Positions 15,958 to 23,597 of a stretch of DNA of 41,311 nt are shown piece after piece (position 1 is the first letter of the stretch; each line of letters opens with the position of its first letter). Location: positions 1 through 41,311 of the forward strand of contig JABDJX010000248.1 of the NCBI GenBank assembly GCA_013003245.1, given 5' to 3'. The notes under the pieces were generated by a model. The model ran no database searches. It was not told the DNA's origin and was given only the letters and a program-made list of their open reading frames with translations. The position numbers and the translations under genes were made by a program. Origin of the DNA: Silicimonas sp. GTDB lineage: Bacteria; Pseudomonadota; Alphaproteobacteria; Rhodobacterales; Rhodobacteraceae.

Positions 15958-16643
15958 CGCTTCTTTCGGTCGAGCATGTGGCGGCGCACTACGGTGCATC
16001 ACAGGCGCTGTTCGATGTGTCTCTGAGTGTAGCCGAAGGCGAGGTTCTGGCACTCTTGGGCCGCAACGGCATGGGCAAGACGACCACCGTCAAAACAATT
16101 TGCAGGATGCTGCCGACGACCGGCGGGAGCGTGATGTTTGACGGCCAAGATCTGGCCCGCGTGCCATCCTACAAGGTTGCGCGTCTTGGGATCGGGTTGG
16201 TGCCAGAAGGTCGCCGTTGCTTTACAAATCTGACGGTCCGCGAAAACCTGATCGCCGCTGCGCGCGCAGGCGGTTGGGATTTTGAGCGTGTTGCAGCACT
16301 TTTTCCGCCGCTGGCCGACCGCCGTGACCAAGTGGCTGCCTCGCTCTCGGGTGGCGAACAACAGATGCTGGCGATTGCGCGTGCGTTGATGACCAATCCG
16401 CGGCTGATGATCTTGGATGAGGCCACCGAAGGCCTCGCCCCGCTGGTGCGTCAGGAGATTTGGTGCGCAATTTCCACCTTGAAAAGAGAGACGGGGATGG
16501 CCCTGCTGGTCGTCGATAAATCTTTGAAAGAATTAAACGAAGTTGCGGACCACGCCGTCATTCTGGAGCGTGGTGAAACCGTCTGGAGCGGTGCGATGCA
16601 CGACATTGACGAAGGCGTCAAAGGTCAGTTTCTTGGCGTTTAG
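15954..16643 (+). CDS. LivF-type ABC transporter ATP-binding protein
   Basis: A 229-residue ATPase with Walker A GRNGMGKTTTV, the LivF-type LGLVPEGR-like segment (GIGLVPEGRRCF), the signature LSGGEQQMLAIARAL and Walker B LMILDEATEGLAP. The position after the D-loop carries VVDKSLKELNEVADHAV: the usual H-loop histidine (VEQ/VEH in LivF) is replaced here by DK, as happens in LivF proteins, which commonly lack a canonical His. Its TAG stop interlocks with the stop of the convergent slcD-like gene in the word TTAG, leaving no space for a terminator. Confidence 0.92.
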   Translation: MTLLSVEHVAAHYGASQALFDVSLSVAEGEVLALLGRNGMGKTTTVKTICRMLPTTGGSVMFDGQDLARVPSYKVARLGIGLVPEGRRCFTNLTVRENLIAAARAGGWDFERVAALFPPLADRRDQVAASLSGGEQQMLAIARALMTNPRLMILDEATEGLAPLVRQEIWCAISTLKRETGMALLVVDKSLKELNEVADHAVILERGETVWSGAMHDIDEGVKGQFLGV

Positions 16644-17740
16644 CGTAAACCGGTAAAGTCCGTCATGCCCGTTTGCGCCATGGCAATGCTTAACTCGTCA
16701 CTCAGAACACTCCAAAGCTGTTTCAGCCCCGGCTCTTGTGCGGCAGCTATCGCAAATTGAAGAATGCGCCCGAAAAAGACGAAGTCGGCCCCGGCGGTGA
16801 GCGCCTTGAGCGCATCCTCACCAGAGCGCAGACCGCTGTCAAAGAATAAGGGAAATTCGTTGCCCAAAGCGGCGCGAATGTCCTGTAATGCCAGAAATGG
16901 GGAAGGGGCGCTTTCCAACTGGCGCGCGCCGTGGCTTGAGACCTGGATCGCGTCCACGCCCGCATCTTTCAGCGCAACTGCATCTTCGACGTCCAAGACA
17001 CCTTTTACCACAAGGTTACCCGGCCATGCGTCGCGCATCCGCGTCAGCGTTTCCCAATCCGCCTTGGCCCGGCTTTCAGTGCGGTCAAAGTCATAGCCGT
17101 CCATCTCGAAATTCGCCATTTGCGGCTTTCCGCCAAAAAGTGCCGCGAGCGACCATTGTGGATGCAGGGCGAAATCGATGAACTGACGCGGCCCGATCTT
17201 GAACGGCATCTTGAAGCCATGGCGCAACTCGCGCGGACGGCGGCCCACTTCGGGAACGTCGACGGTGAGCACAAGCGTTTCATAGCCTGCCGCCTTGGCA
17301 CGCTCGACCAGCTTGAACGTGCCGACACCGTCGCCACTGAAGTAAAGCTGAAACCACGCGTGGCCCTCGGCCACATCGATCATCTTTTCCATCGGCGTGG
17401 AGGCAACGGTAGAGACGCCGCAGGGCACCTTGTGCTTGGCGGCAATACGCGCCAGCATCAGATCAGCACCTTGCCCCGAAAGGTTGCACATGCCCATCGG
17501 GGCTATCCCAAACGGGCGCAGGGTTTCTTTGCCAAAGAGGGTGGTGCCCAGATTGCGGTCGCTGACATCGCGCAAAATGCGCGGACGCAGCGTGTGGGCA
17601 TCAAGGGCTGCGCGGTTGCGGGCGGCACCCGTTTCACGCCCGGCTGACCCGTCGATGTAATCAAACACCATCCAGGGCAGGCGCCGTTTGGCGAGCCGCC
17701 GCGCGTCTTCCGCAGAATGTATATGCGCGGCGGCTCCCAT
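16640..17740 (-). CDS. slcD: FMN-dependent alpha-hydroxy-acid dehydrogenase, probable L-sulfolactate dehydrogenase
   Basis: A 366-residue TIM-barrel flavoenzyme of the LldD/glycolate-oxidase family, which oxidises L-2-hydroxy acids to 2-oxo acids. The catalytic residues are recognisable: Y28, Y133 (WFQLYF), D161 (LTVDVP), K246 (VVKGVL), H270 and R273 (VSSHGARQ). The usual VSNHGARQ reads VSSHGARQ, and DGGVRRG reads DSGLRSG, so it is not a standard lactate enzyme. It lies 4 bp after comE as last gene of the hps-com operon, where sulfolactate is the expected substrate; SlcD, as I recall it from sulfolactate-degrading roseobacters, does this step. The symbol is a context-based assignment. Confidence 0.75.
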   Translation of the reverse strand: MGAAAHIHSAEDARRLAKRRLPWMVFDYIDGSAGRETGAARNRAALDAHTLRPRILRDVSDRNLGTTLFGKETLRPFGIAPMGMCNLSGQGADLMLARIAAKHKVPCGVSTVASTPMEKMIDVAEGHAWFQLYFSGDGVGTFKLVERAKAAGYETLVLTVDVPEVGRRPRELRHGFKMPFKIGPRQFIDFALHPQWSLAALFGGKPQMANFEMDGYDFDRTESRAKADWETLTRMRDAWPGNLVVKGVLDVEDAVALKDAGVDAIQVSSHGARQLESAPSPFLALQDIRAALGNEFPLFFDSGLRSGEDALKALTAGADFVFFGRILQFAIAAAQEPGLKQLWSVLSDELSIAMAQTGMTDFTGLR

Positions 17741-17744
17741 GATT

Positions 17745-18299
17745 TTAGGCTTTCACAGCTTCCATAAAGCGGTGACGTATCACCACCGGGTCCATTGTGA
17801 TGACCGGCAGTTTGATGTTGCCGCTTTCGCATTTGGAGACGATGATCGTCATCTTCTTGCTGTCGATCGCTTCTTGCAGAACCTTGCCAGTGTCTTCGGC
17901 CTGACAGGTCACAACGTTCTCGCAGCCACAAGCCTTGGCGACGTTTTCCAGTTTGGTTTTCTTACCGGCATAGGTCGGCTGATCACCGGTAGACCCGTAA
18001 GAGCCATTGTCGATGATCAACAGAATATAGTTGTCGGCCACGTTGTTTGCGATGGTCGGCAAAGTGCCAAGGTTGGTCAAAACCGAACCGTCGCCATCAA
18101 TGGAAATGACCGTCTTGTCTTGCGCCAAAGCAAGGCCAAACCCGATAGAGGACGACAGCCCCATCGTGCCAAGCATGTAAAAGTTTTTCGCATTGTCGTC
18201 GATCATATGCAGCTCTTGGCTGGGCAGACCGATGTTGCAGACAACCAGTTGATCATGAAGGATGGGCGCGATTTCGCGCAGGATTTCAGAACGGATCAT
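17745..18299 (-). CDS. comE: Sulfopyruvate decarboxylase, beta subunit
   Basis: A 184-residue thiamine-diphosphate-binding subunit. The ThDP motif runs from GDGSVL (about residue 69) to IIDNGSYGS about 27 residues later, and MLGTMGLSSSIGFGLALA precedes it as in sulfopyruvate and phosphonopyruvate decarboxylases. With ComD it decarboxylates 3-sulfopyruvate to sulfoacetaldehyde. The separation of the pyrimidine (alpha) and pyrophosphate (beta) domains onto two genes is typical of ComDE. Its ATG overlaps the comD stop by 4 bp. Phosphonopyruvate decarboxylase is a related alternative, but no phosphonate genes are nearby while sulfonate genes are. Confidence 0.88.
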   Translation of the reverse strand: MIRSEILREIAPILHDQLVVCNIGLPSQELHMIDDNAKNFYMLGTMGLSSSIGFGLALAQDKTVISIDGDGSVLTNLGTLPTIANNVADNYILLIIDNGSYGSTGDQPTYAGKKTKLENVAKACGCENVVTCQAEDTGKVLQEAIDSKKMTIIVSKCESGNIKLPVITMDPVVIRHRFMEAVKA

Positions 18300-18802
18300 T
18301 GGTCTCCGTAGCCTCCCCAGAAGTTGGCGTCGGTCAGGATAGCGACCGGTTTGTTGGACATGAATGTGTACTTCAGGATGTTGTCGAATTCCTCAACATC
18401 CTTTTGCCAGTGGAAGTGATAGGTCGGGATGTTCAACTGCGCCAGAAGCGCCTTGGTGTGAACCGCCATTTCAACCTGACAGGACACCGGCTCGCGCAAC
18501 TCTCCGCGATAGCTGATCAGCATCGGAAGGGGCATGCGATAGAACTGGGTCAGCGTTGCAAGCGTGTTCAGCGTCACACCAATCGCCGTGTTCTGCATGA
18601 TGATCATCGGGCGTTTGCCGCCCATGAAAGCACCGGCGCACAGGCCCATCCCTTCGTCTTCCTTGTTGGACGGGATGTGGAAGATTTCCTTGCGGTTCTC
18701 AACCTCGTCGATGACGCCAGCCAGCTGTTTACATGGAACCGTGGTGACGAATGAAACGTCATTCGCAACCAGGTCATCCACAATCTTCTTATCGATATTC
18801 AT
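18296..18802 (-). CDS. comD: Sulfopyruvate decarboxylase, alpha subunit
   Basis: A 168-residue ThDP pyrimidine-domain subunit. The SNKEDEGMGLCAGAFMGGKRP segment carries the glutamate that activates the ThDP N1' atom, and MQNTAIG follows, both typical of the phosphonopyruvate/sulfopyruvate decarboxylase family. It forms an active enzyme with ComE in the cytosol. The gene starts 58 bp after hpsP and overlaps comE by 4 bp. The hps operon order (N-O-P-comD-comE-slcD) supports a sulfopyruvate substrate. Confidence 0.88.
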   Translation of the reverse strand: MNIDKKIVDDLVANDVSFVTTVPCKQLAGVIDEVENRKEIFHIPSNKEDEGMGLCAGAFMGGKRPMIIMQNTAIGVTLNTLATLTQFYRMPLPMLISYRGELREPVSCQVEMAVHTKALLAQLNIPTYHFHWQKDVEEFDNILKYTFMSNKPVAILTDANFWGGYGDQ

Positions 18803-18860
18803 CTAAGAGAGCCCTTCGTGGTGTTCATTGGCAGACATGAGCCTGCAGTTTGCGTTGATC

Positions 18861-19841
18861 TCAGGCCCAGGGGTCTAAGACGATTTTCGGTGCAGCCACC
18901 GCGCCTGCGCGCAGGGCTTTGAACGCGGCGCTGCCGTCTGACAGGGCGCGGGTGTCGATCCAGTCGAGCGGGCCAAGGCGTCCGTCAAAGATTGCCTGGG
19001 CCGTGTCGCGGAAATCTTGCATCGTATAGGTGTAGGTGCCGATGAATGTAATTTCCTGCAAGGTCATGCGTCGCACGTCGAGGCCACCTTCGCCGTCGCC
19101 AAGACCGACGTGGGCAATGACTCCGCCGGGTTCGGCAAGTTCGGTTGATACCGCACGTGTCGCGGCGTATCCGACAGCATCGACAATAATCGGGTACATG
19201 CCTTCGCCTTTGGCAACAGCGTTCTGGCCGCATGTGTCGACCAGGAACTGGCGGCGATTTGCGTTTGGCTCGACTATGGTGATATCGGACACGTCCATCG
19301 CTTTCAAAGCGAGCGCAGCCGCCAGGCCAATCGCTCCGCCCCCCAGAACAAGTGCCTTACGCTCTGCGGCGGGATGCAACGCCTCAAGCGCCAGTCGCGC
19401 GGCGTGCCAGCTTACTGCCAGAGGCTCCGCAAGGGCCGCTTTGGTCAGCGGCACATCATCGGGCACGGTGACCAGATTGGCATCGGGCATCGAAATGAAC
19501 TGTGCAAAGGCTCCCTCGCGCGGCGGCATCGAGATGATCTGACGGTTGGGGCAGATATTCTCGCGCTTTGCAAGACACGCAGGACAGGTGCCGCAATTGA
19601 CCAGCGGGTTCACGGTCACGCGGCGGCCATCCTGAACGCCGCCAACGATTGTGCCCGCAGCCTCGTGCCCAAGGATCAGCGGGGCAGGGCGGCGCGCGTC
19701 ATGGCCAAGATAGGCGTGCATGTCAGAGCCGCAGATGCCGACCGCCTCGACCTTGATCAGGTGCTCGCCGTCGCGTGGCGTTGGATCAAGCACGTCTCCA
19801 TACTCAACAGTCTCAACACCTTGATAAACCAAAGCTTTCAT
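18861..19841 (-). CDS. hpsP: Zinc-dependent medium-chain alcohol dehydrogenase, probable DHPS 2-dehydrogenase
   Basis: A 326-residue MDR-family dehydrogenase. Catalytic-zinc ligands are C37 (GICGSD) and H59 (LGHEAAG); structural-zinc cysteines are C83, C86, C89 and C97. The nucleotide-binding GGGAIGLAAAL comes after residue 165. In the described DHPS pathway of Cupriavidus, two 2-dehydrogenases (HpsO, HpsP) convert (S)-DHPS to (R)-DHPS through a 2-oxo intermediate. I assign P to this gene by order after hpsN and hpsO; which family each symbol denotes should be checked. It overlaps hpsO by 4 bp. On sequence alone it could be a sorbitol- or threonine-type dehydrogenase. Confidence 0.72.
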   Translation of the reverse strand: MKALVYQGVETVEYGDVLDPTPRDGEHLIKVEAVGICGSDMHAYLGHDARRPAPLILGHEAAGTIVGGVQDGRRVTVNPLVNCGTCPACLAKRENICPNRQIISMPPREGAFAQFISMPDANLVTVPDDVPLTKAALAEPLAVSWHAARLALEALHPAAERKALVLGGGAIGLAAALALKAMDVSDITIVEPNANRRQFLVDTCGQNAVAKGEGMYPIIVDAVGYAATRAVSTELAEPGGVIAHVGLGDGEGGLDVRRMTLQEITFIGTYTYTMQDFRDTAQAIFDGRLGPLDWIDTRALSDGSAAFKALRAGAVAAPKIVLDPWA

Positions 19842-20599
19842 TTCGCTGTAAACCCTCCGTCGACCATCAGTATCTGGCCGGTGACATAGCTGGACGCGTC
19901 AGAACACAGAAACAATAGCGGTCCGTCCATGTCTTCCATCGTGCCGTTGCGCCCCATGCAGGTTTGCTCAGCATTGCGAGCCGCGCGGTCAGGATCAGAG
20001 AAGACCGCTTCGGTCAACTCGGTCGGAAAGAAGCCTGGCCCGATCGCGTTGGCGGTAATACCGCTTGCTGACCAGGCCTCCGCCATCGCTCGGGTCATTT
20101 GCCCAACACCTGCTTTGGAAGCACCATAGGCGATGCCTCCCGGAAAGGCGCGAAACGTCTGCAATGAGGCAAAGTTCACAATCCGTCCCCAGCCTTTCGT
20201 CTGCATCTCTGGTACCAGCGTCTGGCTCAAAAAGAATGGCGCAGAAAGGTTCAGGGCGAGCGTCTTGTCCCATCCCGCGGGCGTAACATCGCTTGCGGCT
20301 TCTCGCGTGTTAATGCCCGCTGCGTGCACGACAATGTCGGGCGCGCCAAATGGCTCTGACACCGCGTCCCGCAGTGAACTGATGCCCTCGCGGTCCGCCA
20401 CATCGGCGACCACGAAGGCTGCCGCGCCACCCACCTCGTCTTTAAGGGACTGAAGTGCCTCCCGGCGGCGCGCAACTCCAACCACGTTTGCCCCTGCCGC
20501 CGCCAAGGTGATGGCGGCGCGTCTGCCAAGGCCAGAGCTTGCACCCGTGATGCAAGCCACCCGGCCAGTCAGATCAAAAAGGGCGCGTGGGTTACTCAT
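19838..20599 (-). CDS. hpsO: Short-chain dehydrogenase/reductase, probable DHPS 2-dehydrogenase
   Basis: A 253-residue classical SDR. The cofactor motif TGASSGLG is at residues 18-25, the catalytic residues are S145, Y158 and K162 (YGASK), and the HAAG segment is at about 92-95. It probably oxidises or reduces C2 of 2,3-dihydroxypropane-1-sulfonate using NAD(P). Together with the MDR enzyme encoded next it would equilibrate the two enantiomers. The start overlaps the hpsN stop by 8 bp and its stop overlaps the next start by 4 bp. Assignment of the substrate relies on operon context; the SDR fold itself does not define it. Confidence 0.75.
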   Translation of the reverse strand: MSNPRALFDLTGRVACITGASSGLGRRAAITLAAAGANVVGVARRREALQSLKDEVGGAAAFVVADVADREGISSLRDAVSEPFGAPDIVVHAAGINTREAASDVTPAGWDKTLALNLSAPFFLSQTLVPEMQTKGWGRIVNFASLQTFRAFPGGIAYGASKAGVGQMTRAMAEAWSASGITANAIGPGFFPTELTEAVFSDPDRAARNAEQTCMGRNGTMEDMDGPLLFLCSDASSYVTGQILMVDGGFTAK

Positions 20600-21899
20600 T
20601 TGCGGTCAGATCAAACTGCTCGTCGGGGAAGTATTTCGCCAGACGCACATCAGCGGCGCGCGCGTGGCCTTCCATGCCCTCAAGCCGAGAGATGCGTGCA
20701 GTCGAGATCGCAACCTGCTTGGCACCGTCGCGCGTGGCGCGCTGCCATGTGACGATCTTCATGAACTTGTGGATCGACAGACCGCCGGTATAGCTGGCAG
20801 CCCCAGATGTCGGCAGCACGTGGTTGGTGCCAGTTGCCTTGTCGCCATAAGAAACGGTGGTCTCTTCACCAAGGAATAAGGAGCCATAGCAGGTGAGGCG
20901 TTGCAGCCACCAATCAAGGTCCTGCGCCTGCACGGTCAAGTGCTCAGGTGCATATTCATCAGACGTAGCTGCCATTTCTTCGCGGTCAGAGCACAAGATC
21001 ACTTCGGCGTAGTCGCGCCATGCCGCCGTGGCGTTGTCGCGGTTTACCTCGGGCAGATCGTTAATCAGACCGGGCACCAGCTCCATGACCTTCTCGGCCA
21101 AGGCGCGATCATCGGTGACCAGCCAGACGGGCGAGTTGTAACCATGCTCGGCCTGGCTAACCAAATCAGTTGCCACGATATGCGCATCCGCCGTGTTGTC
21201 CGCAAGGATCAAGCTGTCGGTTGGGCCTGCGATCATGTCAATACCAACACGGCCAAAGAGAATGCGCTTTGCTTCGGCCACAAACTGGTTGCCGGGGCCG
21301 ACGAGGATGTTGGCTTCGGGCAGGCCGAATAGCCCAAAAGTCATTGCAGCCACACCCTGAACACCGCCCATGGCCATGATCTTGTCAGCACCACAAATGT
21401 GGGCTGCGTAGATGATGGCAGGGGCAACGCCGACGCCGGGGCGCGGCGGCGAACAGGCAGTGATGTGACGACAACCGGCGACTTTCGCGGTGGTCACTGT
21501 CATGATGGCACTTGCGATGTGGCTATAGCGACCACCGGGCACATAGCAGCCAGCGGCATCAACCGGGATCGCCTTTTGACCTGCGATCATACCGGGCACG
21601 ATCTCAAGCTCGACATCATGTACGGTAGATTTTTGTGTTTCGGCAAAACGCTTTACGTTGTCATGCGCAAATTCGATGTCACGCTTTACCTTCTCGGGCA
21701 CCTTTGCAATCGCCGCTTCAATCTCTTCGGGTGTCAGCAGCACGTTGCCTTCGTAGCGGTCAAACTTGGCCGCGTATTCCATCGCCTTGGCGTCACCGCC
21801 CGCTTCGATATCGCTCAGAATATTCTTGACGATCTCATGTGTCTCAGAGGCGTCGGACTCTGATGTCAGAGTGGCCTTTTTCAGATATTCGCGGGTCAT
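20592..21899 (-). CDS. hpsN: Sulfopropanediol (DHPS) 3-dehydrogenase, histidinol-dehydrogenase family
   Basis: A 435-residue HisD-family enzyme. All four zinc ligands known from E. coli HisD align: Q249 and H252 (SQAEHGY), D353 (YGDKATG) and H412 (EGHA). The catalytic pair E319/H320 (APEH) is also kept. HpsN performs two NAD-dependent steps on (R)-DHPS, alcohol to aldehyde to (R)-sulfolactate. The neighbours are DHPS 2-dehydrogenases, sulfopyruvate decarboxylase and a LacI regulator, with no histidine-biosynthesis gene, so HpsN is far more likely than HisD. The ATG at 21899 is used; an in-frame start 27 bp upstream adds nine residues without support. First gene of the operon. Confidence 0.87.
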   Translation of the reverse strand: MTREYLKKATLTSESDASETHEIVKNILSDIEAGGDAKAMEYAAKFDRYEGNVLLTPEEIEAAIAKVPEKVKRDIEFAHDNVKRFAETQKSTVHDVELEIVPGMIAGQKAIPVDAAGCYVPGGRYSHIASAIMTVTTAKVAGCRHITACSPPRPGVGVAPAIIYAAHICGADKIMAMGGVQGVAAMTFGLFGLPEANILVGPGNQFVAEAKRILFGRVGIDMIAGPTDSLILADNTADAHIVATDLVSQAEHGYNSPVWLVTDDRALAEKVMELVPGLINDLPEVNRDNATAAWRDYAEVILCSDREEMAATSDEYAPEHLTVQAQDLDWWLQRLTCYGSLFLGEETTVSYGDKATGTNHVLPTSGAASYTGGLSIHKFMKIVTWQRATRDGAKQVAISTARISRLEGMEGHARAADVRLAKYFPDEQFDLTANE

Positions 21900-21965
21900 G
21901 TGTGGGATCCTACGTGTGAGTTCCAAAGGAAGAAGAGCGCGAGAGCGCGTTTGATTCGGGATAAA

Positions 21966-22001
21966 TGTAAGCGCTTACAATTTTTTATGCAAGCGTTTAC
22001 A
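21966..22001. promoter_or_regulatory. Tandem LacI-type operators between hpsN and the LacI gene
   Basis: TGTAAGCGCTTACA (21966-21979) is a perfect 14-bp palindrome with the central CG of LacI/GalR operators. A second copy, TGCAAGCGTTTACA (21988-22001), matches at 12 of 14 positions. Their centres are 22 bp apart, about two helical turns, so two dimers would bind the same DNA face. They lie in the 152-bp divergent region between hpsN and the adjacent LacI-family gene, so the likely role is autoregulation and control of the hps operon. Confidence 0.87.
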
Positions 22002-22051
22002 TTTCTAAATTTTCTGCGCTATATTTCTCCAATCATTTCAAGGGACCGAAA

Positions 22052-23080
22052 ATGGCAAACCCAGGATCAGTGCCAACTTTGGAAGACGTTGCCAAGGCCG
22101 CAGGGGTTTCTACGGCGACCGTTTCGCGCTGTTTAAACACGCCGGATCGAGTTGTTGAACGCACCCGTACAAAGGTGATGGAGGTGATTGAGGCGCTTGG
22201 GTATACGCCAAATTTTGCGGCGCGTGTCATGGCTGCAAAACGCAGCAACACCATCGGGGCGATTGTCCCGACTATGGAAAACGCAATTTTTGCACGTGGA
22301 CTGCAGGCGTTTCAGGAACAGCTTTACAGCAAAGGCTATACACTGATCGTTGCCAGTTCAGCCTATCAGCCGGACCTCGAGAAGGAACAAATCCGCACGC
22401 TGGTCTCGCGCGGGGCAGATGGGCTTTTGCTCATTGGCTCAGACCGCGACCCTGCGCTTTACGACTTTCTGAACAATCAGAAGATACCCGCACTGATCGC
22501 CTGGACCTTTGATGCGCACGGCGCGCGGCCAACTGTTGGTTTTGACAATCGCAAGGCGATGACATCGCTTGTGCAGGAGGTACTTGCTTTCGGACATCGC
22601 GATATCGCGGTCATCTCAGGTGTCACACAAGGCAATGACCGTGCGCGTCAGCGTGTCGAGGGTGTGAAAGACGCTTTACTCCAAGCCGGGCATGACCCCG
22701 ACAAACTCCGGATTGTCGAGACCCGCTACGAAGTGGAAAGCGGTGCCGCGGCCTTTGAAGAACTCATGACAGACGGCAGGCACCCGACCGCGATCATCTG
22801 CGGCAACGACGTTCTTGCTGTAGGCGCGATTGGGCGGGCACGTGCAATGGGTATTGATGTGCCGGGGGATGTTTCGATCACCGGGTTTGATGACATCGAA
22901 CTGGCCAAAATCGTCTCGCCTTCACTAACAACCGTTCAGGTGCCGCATCGAAAGATGGGCCGCAAGGCCGCACGGGCACTGATTGATATGGTTGAAAACA
23001 ATACTATCGTCGCGTCCGTCGAGCTTAAAACCAAGCTGAAGTTGCGCGGCTCACTAGGCCCGGCGCCTGTCAGCGAATGA
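22052..23080 (+). CDS. LacI-family transcriptional regulator of the sulfonate operon
   Basis: A 342-residue repressor. The helix-turn-helix with hinge covers about residues 8-60 (TLEDVAKAAGVSTATVSRCLN, then an ALGYTPN start of hinge). A periplasmic-binding-protein-like sensor domain of two lobes follows, with the ending GFDDIELAKIVSPSLTTV as in GalR relatives. It diverges from hpsN across tandem operators. AAGGGA precedes the ATG. The ligand is probably DHPS or a pathway intermediate, by context only. The 3' end overlaps the convergent cupin gene by 11 bp. Confidence 0.9.
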   Translation: MANPGSVPTLEDVAKAAGVSTATVSRCLNTPDRVVERTRTKVMEVIEALGYTPNFAARVMAAKRSNTIGAIVPTMENAIFARGLQAFQEQLYSKGYTLIVASSAYQPDLEKEQIRTLVSRGADGLLLIGSDRDPALYDFLNNQKIPALIAWTFDAHGARPTVGFDNRKAMTSLVQEVLAFGHRDIAVISGVTQGNDRARQRVEGVKDALLQAGHDPDKLRIVETRYEVESGAAAFEELMTDGRHPTAIICGNDVLAVGAIGRARAMGIDVPGDVSITGFDDIELAKIVSPSLTTVQVPHRKMGRKAARALIDMVENNTIVASVELKTKLKLRGSLGPAPVSE

Positions 23081-23588
23081 ACTGATCCACATAGTCTTCG
23101 CCCAACCCCACTTCGGCAAAGTGTTTGCGGCAAAGGTCGATCTTGGTGAAAACGTCTTCGTACCCCAACACTTTTCCCCAAGGGTCGACATAGCACATCA
23201 CACCGTTGACCTGAAAATAGGTGATCATCTCGTCTACCCCTTCGGGCACCACAAGCGTGTGCGTCTCGCCGGGCGGCTCGTAGACGTATGATCCAGTCTC
23301 GGCCATCCAGTCGTGCTCCAGATAGTGCCAGCGACCTTTCAGCACAAAGCCGTGCACCCCCTGCGGATGGCGGTGTCGCGACAGCACACCAGCCTTGCGC
23401 ACTTTCAGCAAATTCATCCAGTACCCTTGGCTGCGGTTCAGGCACAAAGGTCGAAACCAGACATTGTCAGCCTGAGGCACCCAAAGCCGGTCATCCTCGG
23501 GCACCGCGTTCGGGATGACGATTTCCTCCAGCGCTTCCTTGGGAAATGGCAGCTGGTAGGGCATTCTTGGATCATGATCGTCTGGCAT
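23070..23588 (-). CDS. Cupin protein, 2,4'-dihydroxyacetophenone dioxygenase-like family
   Basis: A 172-residue single-domain cupin. Metal ligands are probably the two histidines of HRHPQG and the histidine in GETHTLVV, a three-histidine set as known for 2,4'-dihydroxyacetophenone dioxygenase and acetylacetone-cleaving enzymes; the glutamate of the classic cupin motif is not in its place (VHGFVLKG). N-terminal WVPQADNVWFRPL and the later FQVNGVMCYVDPWGK also recall that group. Iron-dependent C-C cleavage is possible but unproven, and the real substrate is unknown. It follows the SDR gene by 9 bp as a two-gene operon and overlaps the convergent lacI stop by 11 bp. GGAGA precedes its ATG. Confidence 0.75.
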   Translation of the reverse strand: MPDDHDPRMPYQLPFPKEALEEIVIPNAVPEDDRLWVPQADNVWFRPLCLNRSQGYWMNLLKVRKAGVLSRHRHPQGVHGFVLKGRWHYLEHDWMAETGSYVYEPPGETHTLVVPEGVDEMITYFQVNGVMCYVDPWGKVLGYEDVFTKIDLCRKHFAEVGLGEDYVDQFIR

Positions 23589-23597
23589 CTTGTCTCC

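Noticed and set aside
17745-18802. Phosphonopyruvate decarboxylase in a phosphonate pathway
   Set aside because: No PEP mutase or phosphonate genes are present, and the two-subunit split plus hps neighbours favour sulfopyruvate decarboxylase.
20592-21899. Histidine biosynthesis gene hisD
   Set aside because: No other his gene nearby; the operon partners are DHPS 2-dehydrogenases and sulfopyruvate decarboxylase, which fit HpsN.
21966-22001. CRISPR-like or mobile-element repeat
   Set aside because: Only two short palindromes at operator spacing beside a LacI gene; no array, spacers or transposase.
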